Below are positions 1 to 9,694 of a stretch of DNA of 64,000 nucleotides, piece by piece (the stretch's first letter is position 1; each line of letters opens with the position of its first letter). A model generated the notes under the pieces. The model was not told the origin of the DNA, did no database searches, and was given only the letters and a program-made list of their open reading frames with translations. The position numbers and the translations under genes were made by a program. The stretch lies in assembly GCA_965112735.1 (NCBI GenBank), contig OZ218960.1, forward strand, positions 62,001 to 126,000, read 5' to 3'. Source of the stretch: Phaeosaccion multiseriatum. Lineage: Eukaryota > Ochrophyta, other classes.

Positions 1-26
1 AACGGGGAGAGAACCCAATCAGCCAG

Positions 27-113
<87 letters not shown>

Positions 114-990
114 GCCGTCTCCTTTATTCGCCCGCCTCCCCCTCCCCCGTCCCGCCACTGACGAAGGCCACTGACTCCAGGCACTGACTCCAGGCACTGA
201 CTCCAGGCAATAACACCAGGCACTGACCTTCTCCGCGGGGATGCGCAGCTTCTCGGCGGCGTTCTCCTCCTTTGCACTGATCCACACGGGGATATTCGTA
301 CCGGGGAAGGTGTTTTCGACACTCGCTAGGGTCTCTTTGACCCCTCCGATTGGCCCGATCCAACACCCCAACACGCCCGGCGGCACTCCTCCTGCGTGGT
401 CTGGCGTACACAAACCAAAGGGGGGATGACATAAAGGTGCCACGGAGGAAGGGCATATGGGCGGGGGACAGTTACATGGGTAAGAGGAACAGAGAAGCGC
501 GCCGAACCTCCTCTCCGAGACTACCCTGCCCGACGTGAGCTGACATCACATGACATCACATGACATCACATGACATCACCTCCTCGCTCAATCAATCAAC
601 GCCTCTGAAAGAGAGGCTCTCGCTGCCTCTGCACTCCCACTCACCGAAGTGCGTGCTGGTCAGGACGATGGCCTTTGGCTTGAAGCGCGCCGTCTTGATA
701 ATCCTCACGATGGCATCGGGGTCCCACGCCGGGTCAACCACCACGCACTCGCGCGACTCCGCGTCGGCAACAAGATACGTGCAGCTTGAACGCGTTCGAG
801 CGAAGCGGACGAGAGACGGGCAGCGGCCCTTGGGAGGGGGGGGAGAGGGCTGCCCGGAACCCCAGCACTGCTCGCACTCGCGCCGGTGCTCGCGCCACTG
901 GGCCTTCTCGTCGCTTGTCATGGGCTTGCCGGGGGGAAGGAGCTGCACGCCCGAGATGAGCTGCCGCACGATGAAGCCTCCCGTGGGGTT
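1..990 (-). CDS. Metallo-beta-lactamase-fold hydrolase, glyoxalase II/persulfide dioxygenase-like (partial)
   Basis: The minus strand encodes an N-terminal MBL-fold segment with CTYLVADAESRECVVVDPAWD and KPKAIVLTSTHF, ending at a GT donor near 645. The next exon (400 down to 228) restores frame and reads FDHAGGV, then a helix region and PVWISAKEENAAEKLRIPAE, as in hydroxyacylglutathione hydrolase-like proteins. A further donor follows at 227, so the rest of the gene lies beyond the left edge. The family hydrolyses thioesters or oxidises persulfides with a di-metal or mono-iron centre bound by HxHxDH. Here the first ligand position reads Ser (STHFDH), so metal binding may be altered. The 5' end is unresolved: GGFIVRQLISGVQLL near 985 is in frame, but an upstream exon is likely. 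The following intron is filled with tandem repeats. Confidence 0.65.
31..108. repeat. (TG)n microsatellite
   Basis: Nearly pure TG dinucleotide tract lying in the putative intron of the left-edge hydrolase gene. Confidence 0.95.
541..582. repeat. 10-bp tandem repeat (TGACATCACA)n
   Basis: About four head-to-tail copies of a decamer within the intron of the hydrolase gene. Confidence 0.9.
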
Positions 991-1084
991 CGAGCGCTTA
1001 CTTACTCCTGCATCTGCTCCTCGGAAAGGAAGGGGCGTGCGTGTGCATGCGCGGCAGGTGACTTTGAGTAAGCATAACACATGA

Positions 1085-1208
1085 ATCATCCACCTATCAC
1101 CATCCATGACCATCTATGACCATCCATGACCGTCCATGACTATCTATGACCATCTATGACCACCTTTGACCATCTATGACCATCTATGACCATCTATGAC
1201 CATCATGG
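1085..1208. repeat. Decamer minisatellite (CATCTATGAC)n
   Basis: About twelve imperfect copies of a 10-11 bp unit between the hydrolase gene and the TTC33-like gene. Variants include CATCCATGAC and CGTCCATGAC. Confidence 0.9.
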
Positions 1209-1384
1209 GGGGTCGATGGGCAGTAGGCAGTGGACAGAGGGCAGAGGGCAGAGCACAGAGGGCACGCACACACAAGAAACGGCGGTAGGGGGTAGGGCTG
1301 CGCTGTGGGGCTGCGCTCTCAATGCACAGCGCAACGCCTCTCTCTCTCGGCATGTGGGGCACGAGAGCCTCCGTCGCTACCTCC

Positions 1385-2427
1385 CTCTCTCCCTCCTCCG
1401 TCTCTCCCTCCCTCCTCTCTCCCTTCCTTTCCTCCCTGCCCGCCCCCTGCAGCACTTTTCGCTTGTACACGTGCAGGCACAGGCAGACGGTAGGACAAAC
1501 AAACAGGGCAGCAGCTCACCTTTGCTGTTGCTGCCCCCCTCCGCCGCTGTGGGCTCGTCGTCCTGGAGCTGCCCCAGGGCATGCAGCGTCTCTTCGCACT
1601 GGCGGATGAAGACGTCTCTCTCTGGGGCTGCGATGCACTCATGGTGCCGCAGCGTGTGCAGAGCGTCCCAATAGAGCCCCTCATGGAACTGCGCAACGCC
1701 CAATCTGGGGGGAGGAGGCGGGGCATGTGCACGCGACCGTACGCGTGAGTGCGTGTGTGTGGTGCGCTCTTTTCTCTTCCCGACCTCTCTGGTCACAAGC
1801 TGCGCACATTGACTATGGCTTGAAAGCGGACGGCAAAGTTGAGCAGCGCAGCGACACAAGATCCATCTCTGTGTGAAACTCTTAGCCGTCAAGGTCCAAC
1901 CTTCACGTGCAACCTTCCACCCACCTAAGGTACAGCTTGGGCCATCCGAAGCCCTCCGCGAAGCCCTTTTTGGCGGTCACAAGTGCAGCGTTGCCGTCTT
2001 CCAGAACAAGCCAGGCATGCGCGAGGTTGCTGTAGCACTTGGCGATGGTCAGGAAGGTGGCTTCCTCTGCTTCTCCTTCCGCACTTTTGCCCTTGCTTCT
2101 CGAACGCGGTTGCTGCTGTGCTTGCTGCTGCGCCCCACCCAATACTTCAGGTGCGACTGCTGCATCTGCCACGTCCATCTCGGGATGCTCTTCCGAAAAT
2201 TTCTTCTCCGCCACAAACGCCTGACCCAAAACTTTGATGGCGTCTTCCCACTTTTCCGTGGCCTTTGCCCTTTCTCCGTCATTGAAGCACTGTTTGGCCT
2301 CATCCTTCAGGCGTATACCCTGAAGTTTGAGGTTCCGTAGCTGGCTCGCTTTCTCCTCTGCACTCGACTCAATGAGCTCATCGTCACTGTCCGCGGCGTT
2401 GCGGCTAGTGCCCCACCATTTCCTCAT
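1385..2427 (-). CDS. TPR protein resembling TTC33
   Basis: The start ATG is at 2427. Exon 1 (2427-1925) encodes an acidic N terminus and LRNLKLQGIRLKDEAKQCF, a TPR helix pair (KATEKWEDAIKVLGQAF), a Gln/Ser-rich insert and ATFLTIAKCYSNLAHAWLVL. Exon 2 (1868-1797) and exon 3 (1704-1520) continue in phase with LLGVAQFHEGLYWDALHTL and CEETLHALGQLQDDE. TPR repeats are protein-protein interaction scaffolds, and the order of a charged N terminus, KEGxxLKDEG-like helix and TPRs recalls TTC33, whose function is poorly known. The 3' end is uncertain: after a donor at 1519 the reading continues into a Lys/Glu-rich low-complexity tail (an open frame from a CTGCAG acceptor near 1451), so the lower boundary given is approximate. 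Confidence 0.6.
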
Positions 2428-2517
2428 CTCCTCTGTCGATCCTGCCCGGAACAGACAGGCTGCAGGCTATTCAACACTAACTGAGACCCATGAAAGGTAC
2501 AAGGGCCGCGTGTGGGG

Positions 2518-2760
2518 ATCGGGACAGAGAGAGAGAAAGAGCGAGCGAGCGAGCGAGAGAGAGAGGGGGGGGGGGGAGAGAGGGAGAGAGAGAGAGAGAG
2601 AGGGAGAGAGAGACGAGGAGGGAGACAGACCAGGGAGAGACAGCAGGGAGAGACCGCAAGGGGAGAGAGGAGAGATAGACTGATGTTTCAGAGGGACAAA
2701 GCGAGAGAGCGAGGGAGAGAGAAAGAGACAAAGAAAAAGCGGGGGGGGGGGGGGAGCGGC
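2518..2760. repeat. GA-rich low-complexity tract
   Basis: Almost uninterrupted purine (GAGAGA/GGGAGA) sequence in the divergent intergenic space between the TTC33-like gene (-) and the PDZ-FKBP gene (+). No other signal is recognised here. Confidence 0.85.
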
Positions 2761-2831
2761 GCGAAGTAAAGATCAATAATTTCAGCTTCTCCTCCCTGCC
2801 CTCTTGCACACTTCGGCCCCTGCCCTGCCCA

Positions 2832-4373
2832 ATGCTCTCGCATTGCAAGTCAGGCACATGTGGTTTCATTGCTGCTCCGCCAGCTGTAAGAGCTACTGTC
2901 CGCACTGGGTGGGCGAGTAGCAAGAGGCTGGCGAAGGCCACGGAAGCAGGCTTTGAAGAAGATCGAGGCCACGTATCTGGAGAGAGGAAAAGAGCGCTGT
3001 CTTCTCGCCGCCGGGTTCTCCAGCAGATCGGCTCCGCAGCTGTCCTATTTACTGCAGGGGCTGCAGCCGACCCTCTTCTTTTTGTCCCGACGGCTGCGGC
3101 GGACGACAGTGGAGGCAGCAGCGAGAAATTTCAGGATTTTAGCGTGGAGTTTGGGACGGGCCCTTTAGGACTCCAGCTCGTTGAAGCGGAGTCAGATGAT
3201 ACCACAACGGCATGGAGAACGGCCAAGAAGGTCGTCGTAGAAGCGGTAAGCCCGGTATTTACTCCATGGAGTGCCCTGCGTCATTTCAGTTCAGCTCAAT
3301 AGAAAAATGATCCGACCAAACGATGAGCAATACTTGCAAGCAAGCCTCCCTCACTGCTTACCTGCTGCTGTTTCCTTCGTTCGCTGGTGGTGAAGGTCCT
3401 GATGAAATCGCAGGCTGTCATGCATCCTACCATTCGGGCGGGACAAGCAGTCGTTGCGGTGAATGGCCTGGCTGTGGATCCCTCCCTCCGGGCCAAGCAA
3501 GTGAAGCTTTTGATTCAAACATCACCGCGCCCCTTGACCATCACGTTCAGAGACTTTAATCCGAAGGACAATGCGGCACTGCAGGCTGAGACGAGGGCGA
3601 AAGCGGGGGCGAAGAAGAGCGAAGGTGACGCAGAAGGTGGTGGGGGGTCAGGACTCGCTCAGGAGGCAGCAGCCGACACGAGTGGGACGAGTGGGCCTAG
3701 TGGGACTGCCCCCCCCGCGGAGAACGAGCTTCAGGTCAAGCGAGTACGGCCCGGGACCGCATGTGGCGTAAGGACAAGAACTGGAGACCTCATCGTGAGT
3801 CACACAAACATACCTTTGACCTTTGTGTAGGCATACCTTTGTGTAGGCAGGTTCGGAGGACTCTGGTCCGCCCTGCTCGGGCGCATGTCCACCCCGTCGT
3901 TTGTGTGTCTGGGGCTGCTTCTTTCACCCGTTATGTGTGAGATGTAAGCGTGCTGTGTTGGTTGTGCCCCGAAACCTTCGCAGGAGATCAAGTACACCGC
4001 GAGGATTGGATCCATCGCAGGGAGAGAGTTCGACAGCTCAAACAAACGCGGCCTGCAGTCCTTCGCCTTCACCCTGGGGAATGGCGAGGTGCTGAAGGGC
4101 CTTGAGCTCGCCTGCTACGACATGTGCATCGGGGAGCGGAGGAAGATTGACATTCCCCCACGGCTCGCCTTCGGGGAGCAGGGCAGCAAGGCCTACGGCG
4201 TGCCCTCCAACACGCGGCTCGTGTACGGTGTGGAGCTCACCGCCATCAACTTGAACGGATCCCCCGTCACCACGCGGGCAGACAACTACTACACCGGCGC
4301 TCCTTGCTCGGAGGGAGCCTTCAAGAAGGGGACTGCGTCGGGCAATTGCGTGGCTGTCGAAGACGATTATTGA
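2832..4373 (+). CDS. Thylakoid-lumen FKBP-type peptidyl-prolyl isomerase with PDZ-like domain
   Basis: Three exons (2832-3245, 3396-3794, 3984-4373) join in phase to 400 codons. An N-terminal targeting region is followed by a twin-arginine signal: SRRRVLQQIGSAAVLFTAGAA, with a cleavage-like PTAAADD. Next is a PDZ-like module (TGPLGLQLVEAES, then IRAGQAVVAVNGLAV and RPLTITFRDF), a low-complexity linker, and a C-terminal FKBP domain: REFDSSNKRGLQSFAFTLGN, VLKGLELACYDMCIGERRKI, LAFGEQGSKAYGVPSNTRLVYGVELTAI. FKBPs catalyse cis-trans isomerisation of prolyl bonds. The Tat signal indicates folding before import into the thylakoid lumen. The PDZ part probably recruits client proteins; that is inference. 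The ATG at 2832 gives only a weakly hydrophobic pre-sequence, so an upstream start supplying the ER signal is possible. It is convergent with a second lumenal FKBP. Confidence 0.82.
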
Positions 4374-4768
4374 AGGGAACTTGCCGCTGTGCGGGCAGGG
4401 CTAGTCTCTTCTCTTCTCTTCGTTGTGAAGAAGGCGGTTCTTGAACAGCCGAATGCAGACGCGAAAGGCCTGGCCAGTGCATACCCCTTTCCACTTCTAT
4501 CTGAGTCTCAACCTGTATTTATATTTATATATAGAGTGCACTTGTTCCAGAGACGACACGCCGTCATTGCCCAGGTGATAAGATAGAGTGCTGTGAAGTC
4601 CATTGCGTAACGTCAGCTATCACCATAGGCTTGCCGTGCTGTACCAGCTGCGGACAACGGAGAGTGGAGAATGCTCTCTCCATGCCATTCTTTTCTACCC
4701 GATGACGGGCCAGAAGCAGCACGTAAACGCCTTGTGCTTCACTCACAAAGTGCTTGACACAAAGTGCC
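4374..4768. other. Convergent intergenic spacer
   Basis: This is the 3' flank shared by the two convergent FKBP genes. It contains an AT-rich stretch near 4512-4532 that could serve in polyadenylation. I see no gene in it. Confidence 0.6.
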
Positions 4769-6242
4769 TCACTTGATCCTCTCCAGCAGCACCTCGAAGA
4801 GCACGTCTGCACTCATGCGGGGGTTGGTGATGACTCGGTCGTAGGCACGCTGCTCGTCCTTCGTCACAGGGGAGGGCAGGCCGTCTTCTGCTCGAGCATA
4901 GCCGGGCTTACGGACCTGGCGCGGTTGAGTGAAGCGGGGCAAACAGGAGCAGCAGGAGCAGGGGGGAGGGAGGAAAGGGGAAGATAGGGCGCGTGAGTGC
5001 GGAGGATGAGGAGAGTGGCCTCGCTCACTGGCCACGACATTGGGGAAACACACACACACACACACACGGGCCGCCCTTGAGGGAGGGGAGCAAGAGCAAG
5101 GGCACACTATACCAATCGCACGTCTTCGGGGCTGCGCAGGCTATAGCGCACACACGAGACGGCCAGGGGGGGGGGGGGGCAGGAAGCACAAGCCCTGGAC
5201 GTACTGTAGTCTAGAGGCGGGCGAAAATCCCCCCCCTGTCCCCACTGCGTAGTTGAAAACGACACCAGAGACCACGGCCCCGTGTGAAAGAGACCGCTCG
5301 TCCCTGGCTTTGTCCTTCGTCAGCCCCCCCCTCGTGCCTCCTATCCACCCATTCTTGGGCCCTTTGCTTTGCTTTGCTTGCGTACCTGGTCGGACGGCAC
5401 AACTATCCGCCGGATTGAGCCGACTTTCATCCCGATCATCCCCTCCTCCAGGCCGGGAAGAGCCCTGCCCTTGCCCATCCTCCACGTGAGCTCCTGGAAG
5501 TCGGGCAGGTTCTTGGTGGAGAAGAACTGGAGCCCTCCCGGTTGCGTCTGAGTCTGAGTGGCGGGAGAGAGGAAGGTAATGAGGTGTCTCTGCCAATGGA
5601 CTGGGTGGTGCTGCAGGGCATTGGCACGGCACTTCGGCAGCGGACCTCTCCGTTGAGCAGTGTGAGAAGTACAGTACGTCTCACCTGAAGAGTTGGCAAC
5701 CGGCAAGTCATCTGCACCGTGACCTTGCTGTCATTTGTTACCACGGCGTCTCCTGTCCCCTCCACAAACTCGGCCATCTTTACGCCAGAGTCGAGTACGT
5801 CGTACTCACGTTCCTGCAGTCCAGGGTCCTTGGGGGGCTCCCCGCCCATAGCCTTGATGCGCTTCATTGCCGCCGACTTTTCGTCGTCAACTCCGGTGTC
5901 TACCTTGAGGCCCTTCACATCGATGGCCCATGCTGCATTGCTCCCTCCTCCTCCCGCCACAGCAGCAGCTCCAGTGGCCAGACCCAGCCCCGCCAACAGA
6001 ATCTCACGCCTGCTGCTGCCGCTGCTACTCGTGATGACGCCTCCGTCTTCCCCTGTTTCCCGCTTCGCCCAGGTTACAGAAGCGCTTTTTCTCTCCCTCT
6101 TTCTGTTGCTGTAGTTGCTCGCGCTCATGGGAAGCCGTGCCACCTTCCCAGTGACCGCAAAGGCCGCAACGGAGGCTGGCTGGCACAGCATCAGGAGCAA
6201 GCTCGAAACTACCGCAATTCCGGTGGACCTGAGGTGCACCAT
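4769..6242 (-). CDS. Thylakoid-lumen FKBP-type peptidyl-prolyl isomerase
   Basis: Exons 6242-5685, 5547-5386 and 4915-4769 join to 289 codons with all phases matching. The N terminus is a complete heterokont bipartite signal: a hydrophobic ER signal (GIAVVSSLLLMLCQPASVAAF), a Phe at the cleavage point (AAFAV), a Ser/Arg-rich transit region, then a twin-arginine lumen signal (SSRREILLAGLGLATGAAAV) with cleavage after NAAWA. The mature part is FKBP-like: YDVLDSGVKMAEFVEGTGDA, VTVQMTC, GGLQFFSTKNLPDFQEL, ALPGLEEGMIGMKVGSIRRI and a short C-terminal helix ending RMSADVLFEVLLERIK. The domain is shorter than canonical FKBP12 around the active site, so isomerase activity is inferred. A plus-strand lumenal FKBP lies tail to tail with it. 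Only 112 bp separate its ATG from the divergent MYND gene. Confidence 0.85.
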
Positions 6243-6354
6243 AGCTACTGCACGTCCCGGAGGAAGAAAAAAAAGGCTAATGGTGACATGAACAAACCTG
6301 TTGGTGGTATGCACGGGCTCACACTTTCCTCCTTCCCTTTCATCTCTCCCTGAA
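6243..6354. promoter_or_regulatory. Very short divergent promoter (112 bp)
   Basis: This is the whole space between the start codons of the lumenal FKBP (-) and the MYND protein (+). It includes an A-rich stretch (GAAGAAAAAAAAGG) and pyrimidine tracts. No TATA box is evident. It must hold both core promoters and both 5' leaders. Confidence 0.6.
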
Positions 6355-6990
6355 ATGCCGCCCTCTTCCTCCGTGCGCCTCTGTCGCCTGCCCTCTTGTG
6401 CGAAGGCTATCGCGGGGCCAAGGATCAACAAGTGTAGCAAATGCCTTCAAGCGGCGTATTGTGGTCGGGAGTGCCAGAGGGCACACTGGAAGGCCCATAA
6501 AAGCGAGTGTAAAGCTTGTGTGGAGGATAACGCCAGGCTATCGAAGGTCTTTGCGCCTTCTGAAGACGACAGTAATACTGGCACATATGTTTTGGCCCCT
6601 GATGCGCTCACAGCGGACGAGGAAGCCCAATTGCTTTCGGATTGGAGACGCTCCATGACAGTCAGCGACTGCATTCCAGGCTGCAGCCCTGCGGATACCA
6701 TGAGAAAGCTAAACGTCTGCTATGGTCTGGTCAAGGGTCTCGCAGTGGGGGACTGGGAAGGGTTGACACAGCGGATGAGACAATCATCCAAGCATTTGCG
6801 AATCAAGAACGTCCCGCCCCTTCAAGCTGGCGACCGAGTTGAGGTGCACGCTGGCAACGACATTCAGTGGGAGTCGGTGGGGGAGAAGGGGGTACTCGTC
6901 GAGTACTTTCGTAGGGACGGAAAGTGGGGCATTGAATTTGATAGTGGGGCAATGAAACTGGTTCACCACGGCAACCTGAAGCGTGTGTAA
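6355..6990 (+). CDS. MYND-type zinc-finger protein
   Basis: A single exon of 211 codons starts at the first ATG; the in-frame upstream open part begins with TTG and was not used. Residues about 8-52 form a MYND finger: CRLPSCAKA, KCSKCLQAAYCGRECQRAHW, HKSEC. It is followed by an acidic helix region (ALTADEEAQLLSDWRRS) and a C-terminal part with LQAGDRVEVHAG and GVLVEYFRRDGKWGIEFDSG, which resembles a small beta-barrel of the Tudor/KOW type. MYND fingers bind proline-rich peptides and act in transcriptional or signalling complexes. The partner is unknown. It shares a 112-bp divergent promoter with the lumenal FKBP. Confidence 0.8.
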   Translation: MPPSSSVRLCRLPSCAKAIAGPRINKCSKCLQAAYCGRECQRAHWKAHKSECKACVEDNARLSKVFAPSEDDSNTGTYVLAPDALTADEEAQLLSDWRRSMTVSDCIPGCSPADTMRKLNVCYGLVKGLAVGDWEGLTQRMRQSSKHLRIKNVPPLQAGDRVEVHAGNDIQWESVGEKGVLVEYFRRDGKWGIEFDSGAMKLVHHGNLKRV

Positions 6991-7882
6991 CACTGTGCGA
7001 ACCCTTCTTTCCTTCTCAAGGCAAAGGGTGCGTGGCCCACCTTTCCTTGCCACGGGAGAAAGTGTGTGTGGCCCACAATAGCACCAGTAACGACATAAAA
7101 AGGCAGTGACAGCACCGCGAAGGAGAGGCAACCCCAATTGCACTAAGTATGTACGGAACGGGAGCGCACCGGGGGCGGTGGGCAGGCCGAGCAGGCGGGT
7201 AAGCTGGGCATGCGTTTCACTCGAGCTGCTGGAAGTTTGGCCTCCCACTCAATTGACCGGAAGAGGGCTGCCAGACGACTTGTCTGTCTCTACACTTTTG
7301 CTGGAGAGCCGCCCGAGTCTGACGCGTGCAGCCCCGCCTCTCTCTCCCCCCTCCAGGCTGAAGGAGCAACAACCCTCCCAGGAAGTAAGCAAGGCCATCC
7401 TTTGCACCTGAGTACACTGCGCCTTCCATGAGGAGCTGTGCCGATACCGCCACCCACAGTCAGGCTCATGGAGAGCAGAGGCAGCAACAATGACGCACGG
7501 GAAAGTGGCGCATGGTGGGGCAGCTGTACAGCACCGATGATTCTCCTTTTCTTACCGGCACTTGTTTACACTCGATTTGCGTAAGAATCGCCCAAATCGC
7601 CCGTTTTTTAGAGATCGGGCGGCAAGGGGGGAGTGCTCTTGCAGAAATGCTGAAAAGTAGGGAAGGGAAAAAGCGATGAAAGTCGAAAGACTATGCATCG
7701 ATAGGCATCTCAAAGAGCTACACGAAGAGCTATAGCGCTTCTCCAAGCGTCATTTTGCTGAGCTCTCCCCAAACTCAAAGTGTTCAAAAATGGAGCGCTT
7801 CTTACGCAAAATTGATTTGTGTTCCAATTAATTCTAAAAGTGCAAAATTAATAAAAATGCAAATAGTCGTGCCCCTGGTCCC
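6991..7882. other. Convergent intergenic region with an inverted repeat
   Basis: Between the MYND gene (+) and the FNIP-repeat gene (-) I find no convincing gene. From about 7550 the sequence is markedly more AT-rich than its surroundings. It contains TTGCGTAAGAA at 7577-7587 and its exact reverse complement at 7799-7809, plus a small hairpin (CGCCCG/CGGGCG) near 7598-7621. Confidence 0.6.
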
Positions 7883-9694
7883 CTACTTGGCTGCTGAGGC
7901 ATCGCCGTATCTGCTCCACGGATCCTGCATCTTCCGAGCCCCTCGACAGTGCACAGTCACCCTCCTCCAGTCCATATCCATGTTGTCGTAGCCATCGTCG
8001 TCCTCCTCTGGCCACCCAATGTGCCCCACTTCCACCTTGATCTTCCTCAGCGCCGGGGAGAGAGGCGGCGGCAGAAAGGGCGCATCAAACGGCAGCTCGC
8101 CAGCCGGGCCGCAATCCCAGTATATCAACTTCTTGAGGGTGGAGGGGAGATGAGGGAAATCATATCGTGAGAGGGAGTAGCCGGGGCCGAGAACCACCAC
8201 CTCTACACCGTGGGGGGGAGTGAGGGGCTGAGCGAAATTGGCTGATCTCGGCAGCCTCAGCTCACGCAACGACGGCGGAAGGACGGGGAGGGCCATTTCC
8301 AACGAGTAACACTCTTCAAGATCGAGGACACGAAGAAGAGGCGGCAAGGGGCGCAGCTTCAGACAATATCCAAAGACGACGACTCTCTCCAGCCCCCGTG
8401 GTAACGTGACGGTGCCCTCGTTCGCGACCATGAACCTGCCATGGAACTGCACGCTCTTGAGGGTCGAAGGAAGAATCAGGTTTGGCTGATTGAATGATCC
8501 GGAAAGCTTAAGTCTTTGAAGCCCCTCTGGGAGCTCCAAAGGCTGATTGAAGCAGCCTCGGAACACGGCCTCCTCAAGCCCTTTAGGAAGGCGCAGGTCG
8601 GCTCGGTTGAAACAATACCCAAACGTAACCTTCTTCAGCGAGGACGGGAGAACGATACGTTTGTTGAATGAGAAACCGCATGTCAACTCCTCCAGCCCCT
8701 CAAAGAGCTTCAAAGGTTGGTTGAAATCCTCTCCCAGCACCAGGCTTCGAAGCCCCGCTGGCACCTCCAAAGGCTGATCGAAGTCTGAGCAGAATTCTAC
8801 CTTCTTCAACGAGGCAGGAAGCACGATAGGCTGATTGTATCTGTTTCCGAATGTCACCTCCTCAAGCCCTTCAGGAAGTCTCGTATTGGCCTGGTCGAAG
8901 TCACACCCGAAAAAAATCTTCTTGAGCGAGGCCGGCAGCTCCAATTCACCATTGAAGTAGTCGCCCAGCTCGAGAACACGCAGGCCGAAAGGAAGGCGGC
9001 ACTGAAGCCGCTCGATGTAGTGGCCTATTTGGATGCGCTTAATAGAGCCGCACAGAGACATCTTGCCCATGGCCTCGCGCACCAACCTCCGTTCTACCAC
9101 CCTCTGTGTTCTGCTCATGAACTCGTCGCACGGCAGGCTCCCCAGTCTAACCTCTGCAAAAGGGAAACGCCACAGCCTGTCACAGGAAGGCATGTTGCTC
9201 TGGTTCGGGCCGCAGCGCAGCTGTAATGTGAGATTCAAATCGACAGAGCCTAGGCTTAGGCTCTGTAGCAGCATCTGCTTGAGGTCCTCGTCGCGCTTGC
9301 CCTCCTCCACCGCACGGTGGATGGAGTTGAGCAGCATCTTCGTCATTTCGTTCTTGCTCATCCCCTCCACTGCATGCGCCATGGATGCGACAAGCATCTG
9401 CTTAAGCTTATCCGTGCTCTGCGCACGGTGAATATACTCTGGGGCCACGGGCTCGCTCGCCAACATTCGCAAGAACCGTCGCTGCACCTCGAAGGGCATG
9501 AATGAGTGCAGCACCAGACGGCGGGGACTAATCATGTCCAAGCCTCTGCTGATGCCCCACAGCTCCCTCTGCGGGCCAGAGGTGGTCAATACGAGAGTGA
9601 GGACCTGATAACCTGTTGTTGCGCCGTTCCCATTGGGCCTCTGTCGCTTAGGATCCCTCTTAATGAGTATTCGCACCCTTGCGGGTGGCTCCAT
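7883..9694 (-). CDS. FNIP-repeat (leucine-rich-like) protein, intronless
   Basis: One uninterrupted 603-codon exon. The first ~230 residues are a basic N terminus and a helical region with short tandem segments (KQMLVASMAHAVEG, KMLLNSIHRAVEE, KQMLLQSLSLGS). From ~residue 250 there are about twelve repeats of 20-24 residues of the type LPxSLKKVxFGxxFNQPL (for example FNKRIVLPSSLKKVTFGYCF), the signature of FNIP/IP22 repeats known from Dictyostelium and giant viruses. The fold is a curved leucine-rich-repeat-like solenoid used for binding. No catalytic domain, signal peptide or F-box is clear. The absence of introns in a 1.8-kb gene contrasts with its neighbours and would suit retroposition or transfer. 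Function is unknown. Confidence 0.82.
   Translation of the reverse strand: MEPPARVRILIKRDPKRQRPNGNGATTGYQVLTLVLTTSGPQRELWGISRGLDMISPRRLVLHSFMPFEVQRRFLRMLASEPVAPEYIHRAQSTDKLKQMLVASMAHAVEGMSKNEMTKMLLNSIHRAVEEGKRDEDLKQMLLQSLSLGSVDLNLTLQLRCGPNQSNMPSCDRLWRFPFAEVRLGSLPCDEFMSRTQRVVERRLVREAMGKMSLCGSIKRIQIGHYIERLQCRLPFGLRVLELGDYFNGELELPASLKKIFFGCDFDQANTRLPEGLEEVTFGNRYNQPIVLPASLKKVEFCSDFDQPLEVPAGLRSLVLGEDFNQPLKLFEGLEELTCGFSFNKRIVLPSSLKKVTFGYCFNRADLRLPKGLEEAVFRGCFNQPLELPEGLQRLKLSGSFNQPNLILPSTLKSVQFHGRFMVANEGTVTLPRGLERVVVFGYCLKLRPLPPLLRVLDLEECYSLEMALPVLPPSLRELRLPRSANFAQPLTPPHGVEVVVLGPGYSLSRYDFPHLPSTLKKLIYWDCGPAGELPFDAPFLPPPLSPALRKIKVEVGHIGWPEEDDDGYDNMDMDWRRVTVHCRGARKMQDPWSRYGDASAAK

Noticed and set aside
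6301-6354. N-terminal extension of the MYND protein
   Set aside because: The extended frame begins at TTG; the first ATG is at 6355 and precedes the zinc finger by a normal distance.
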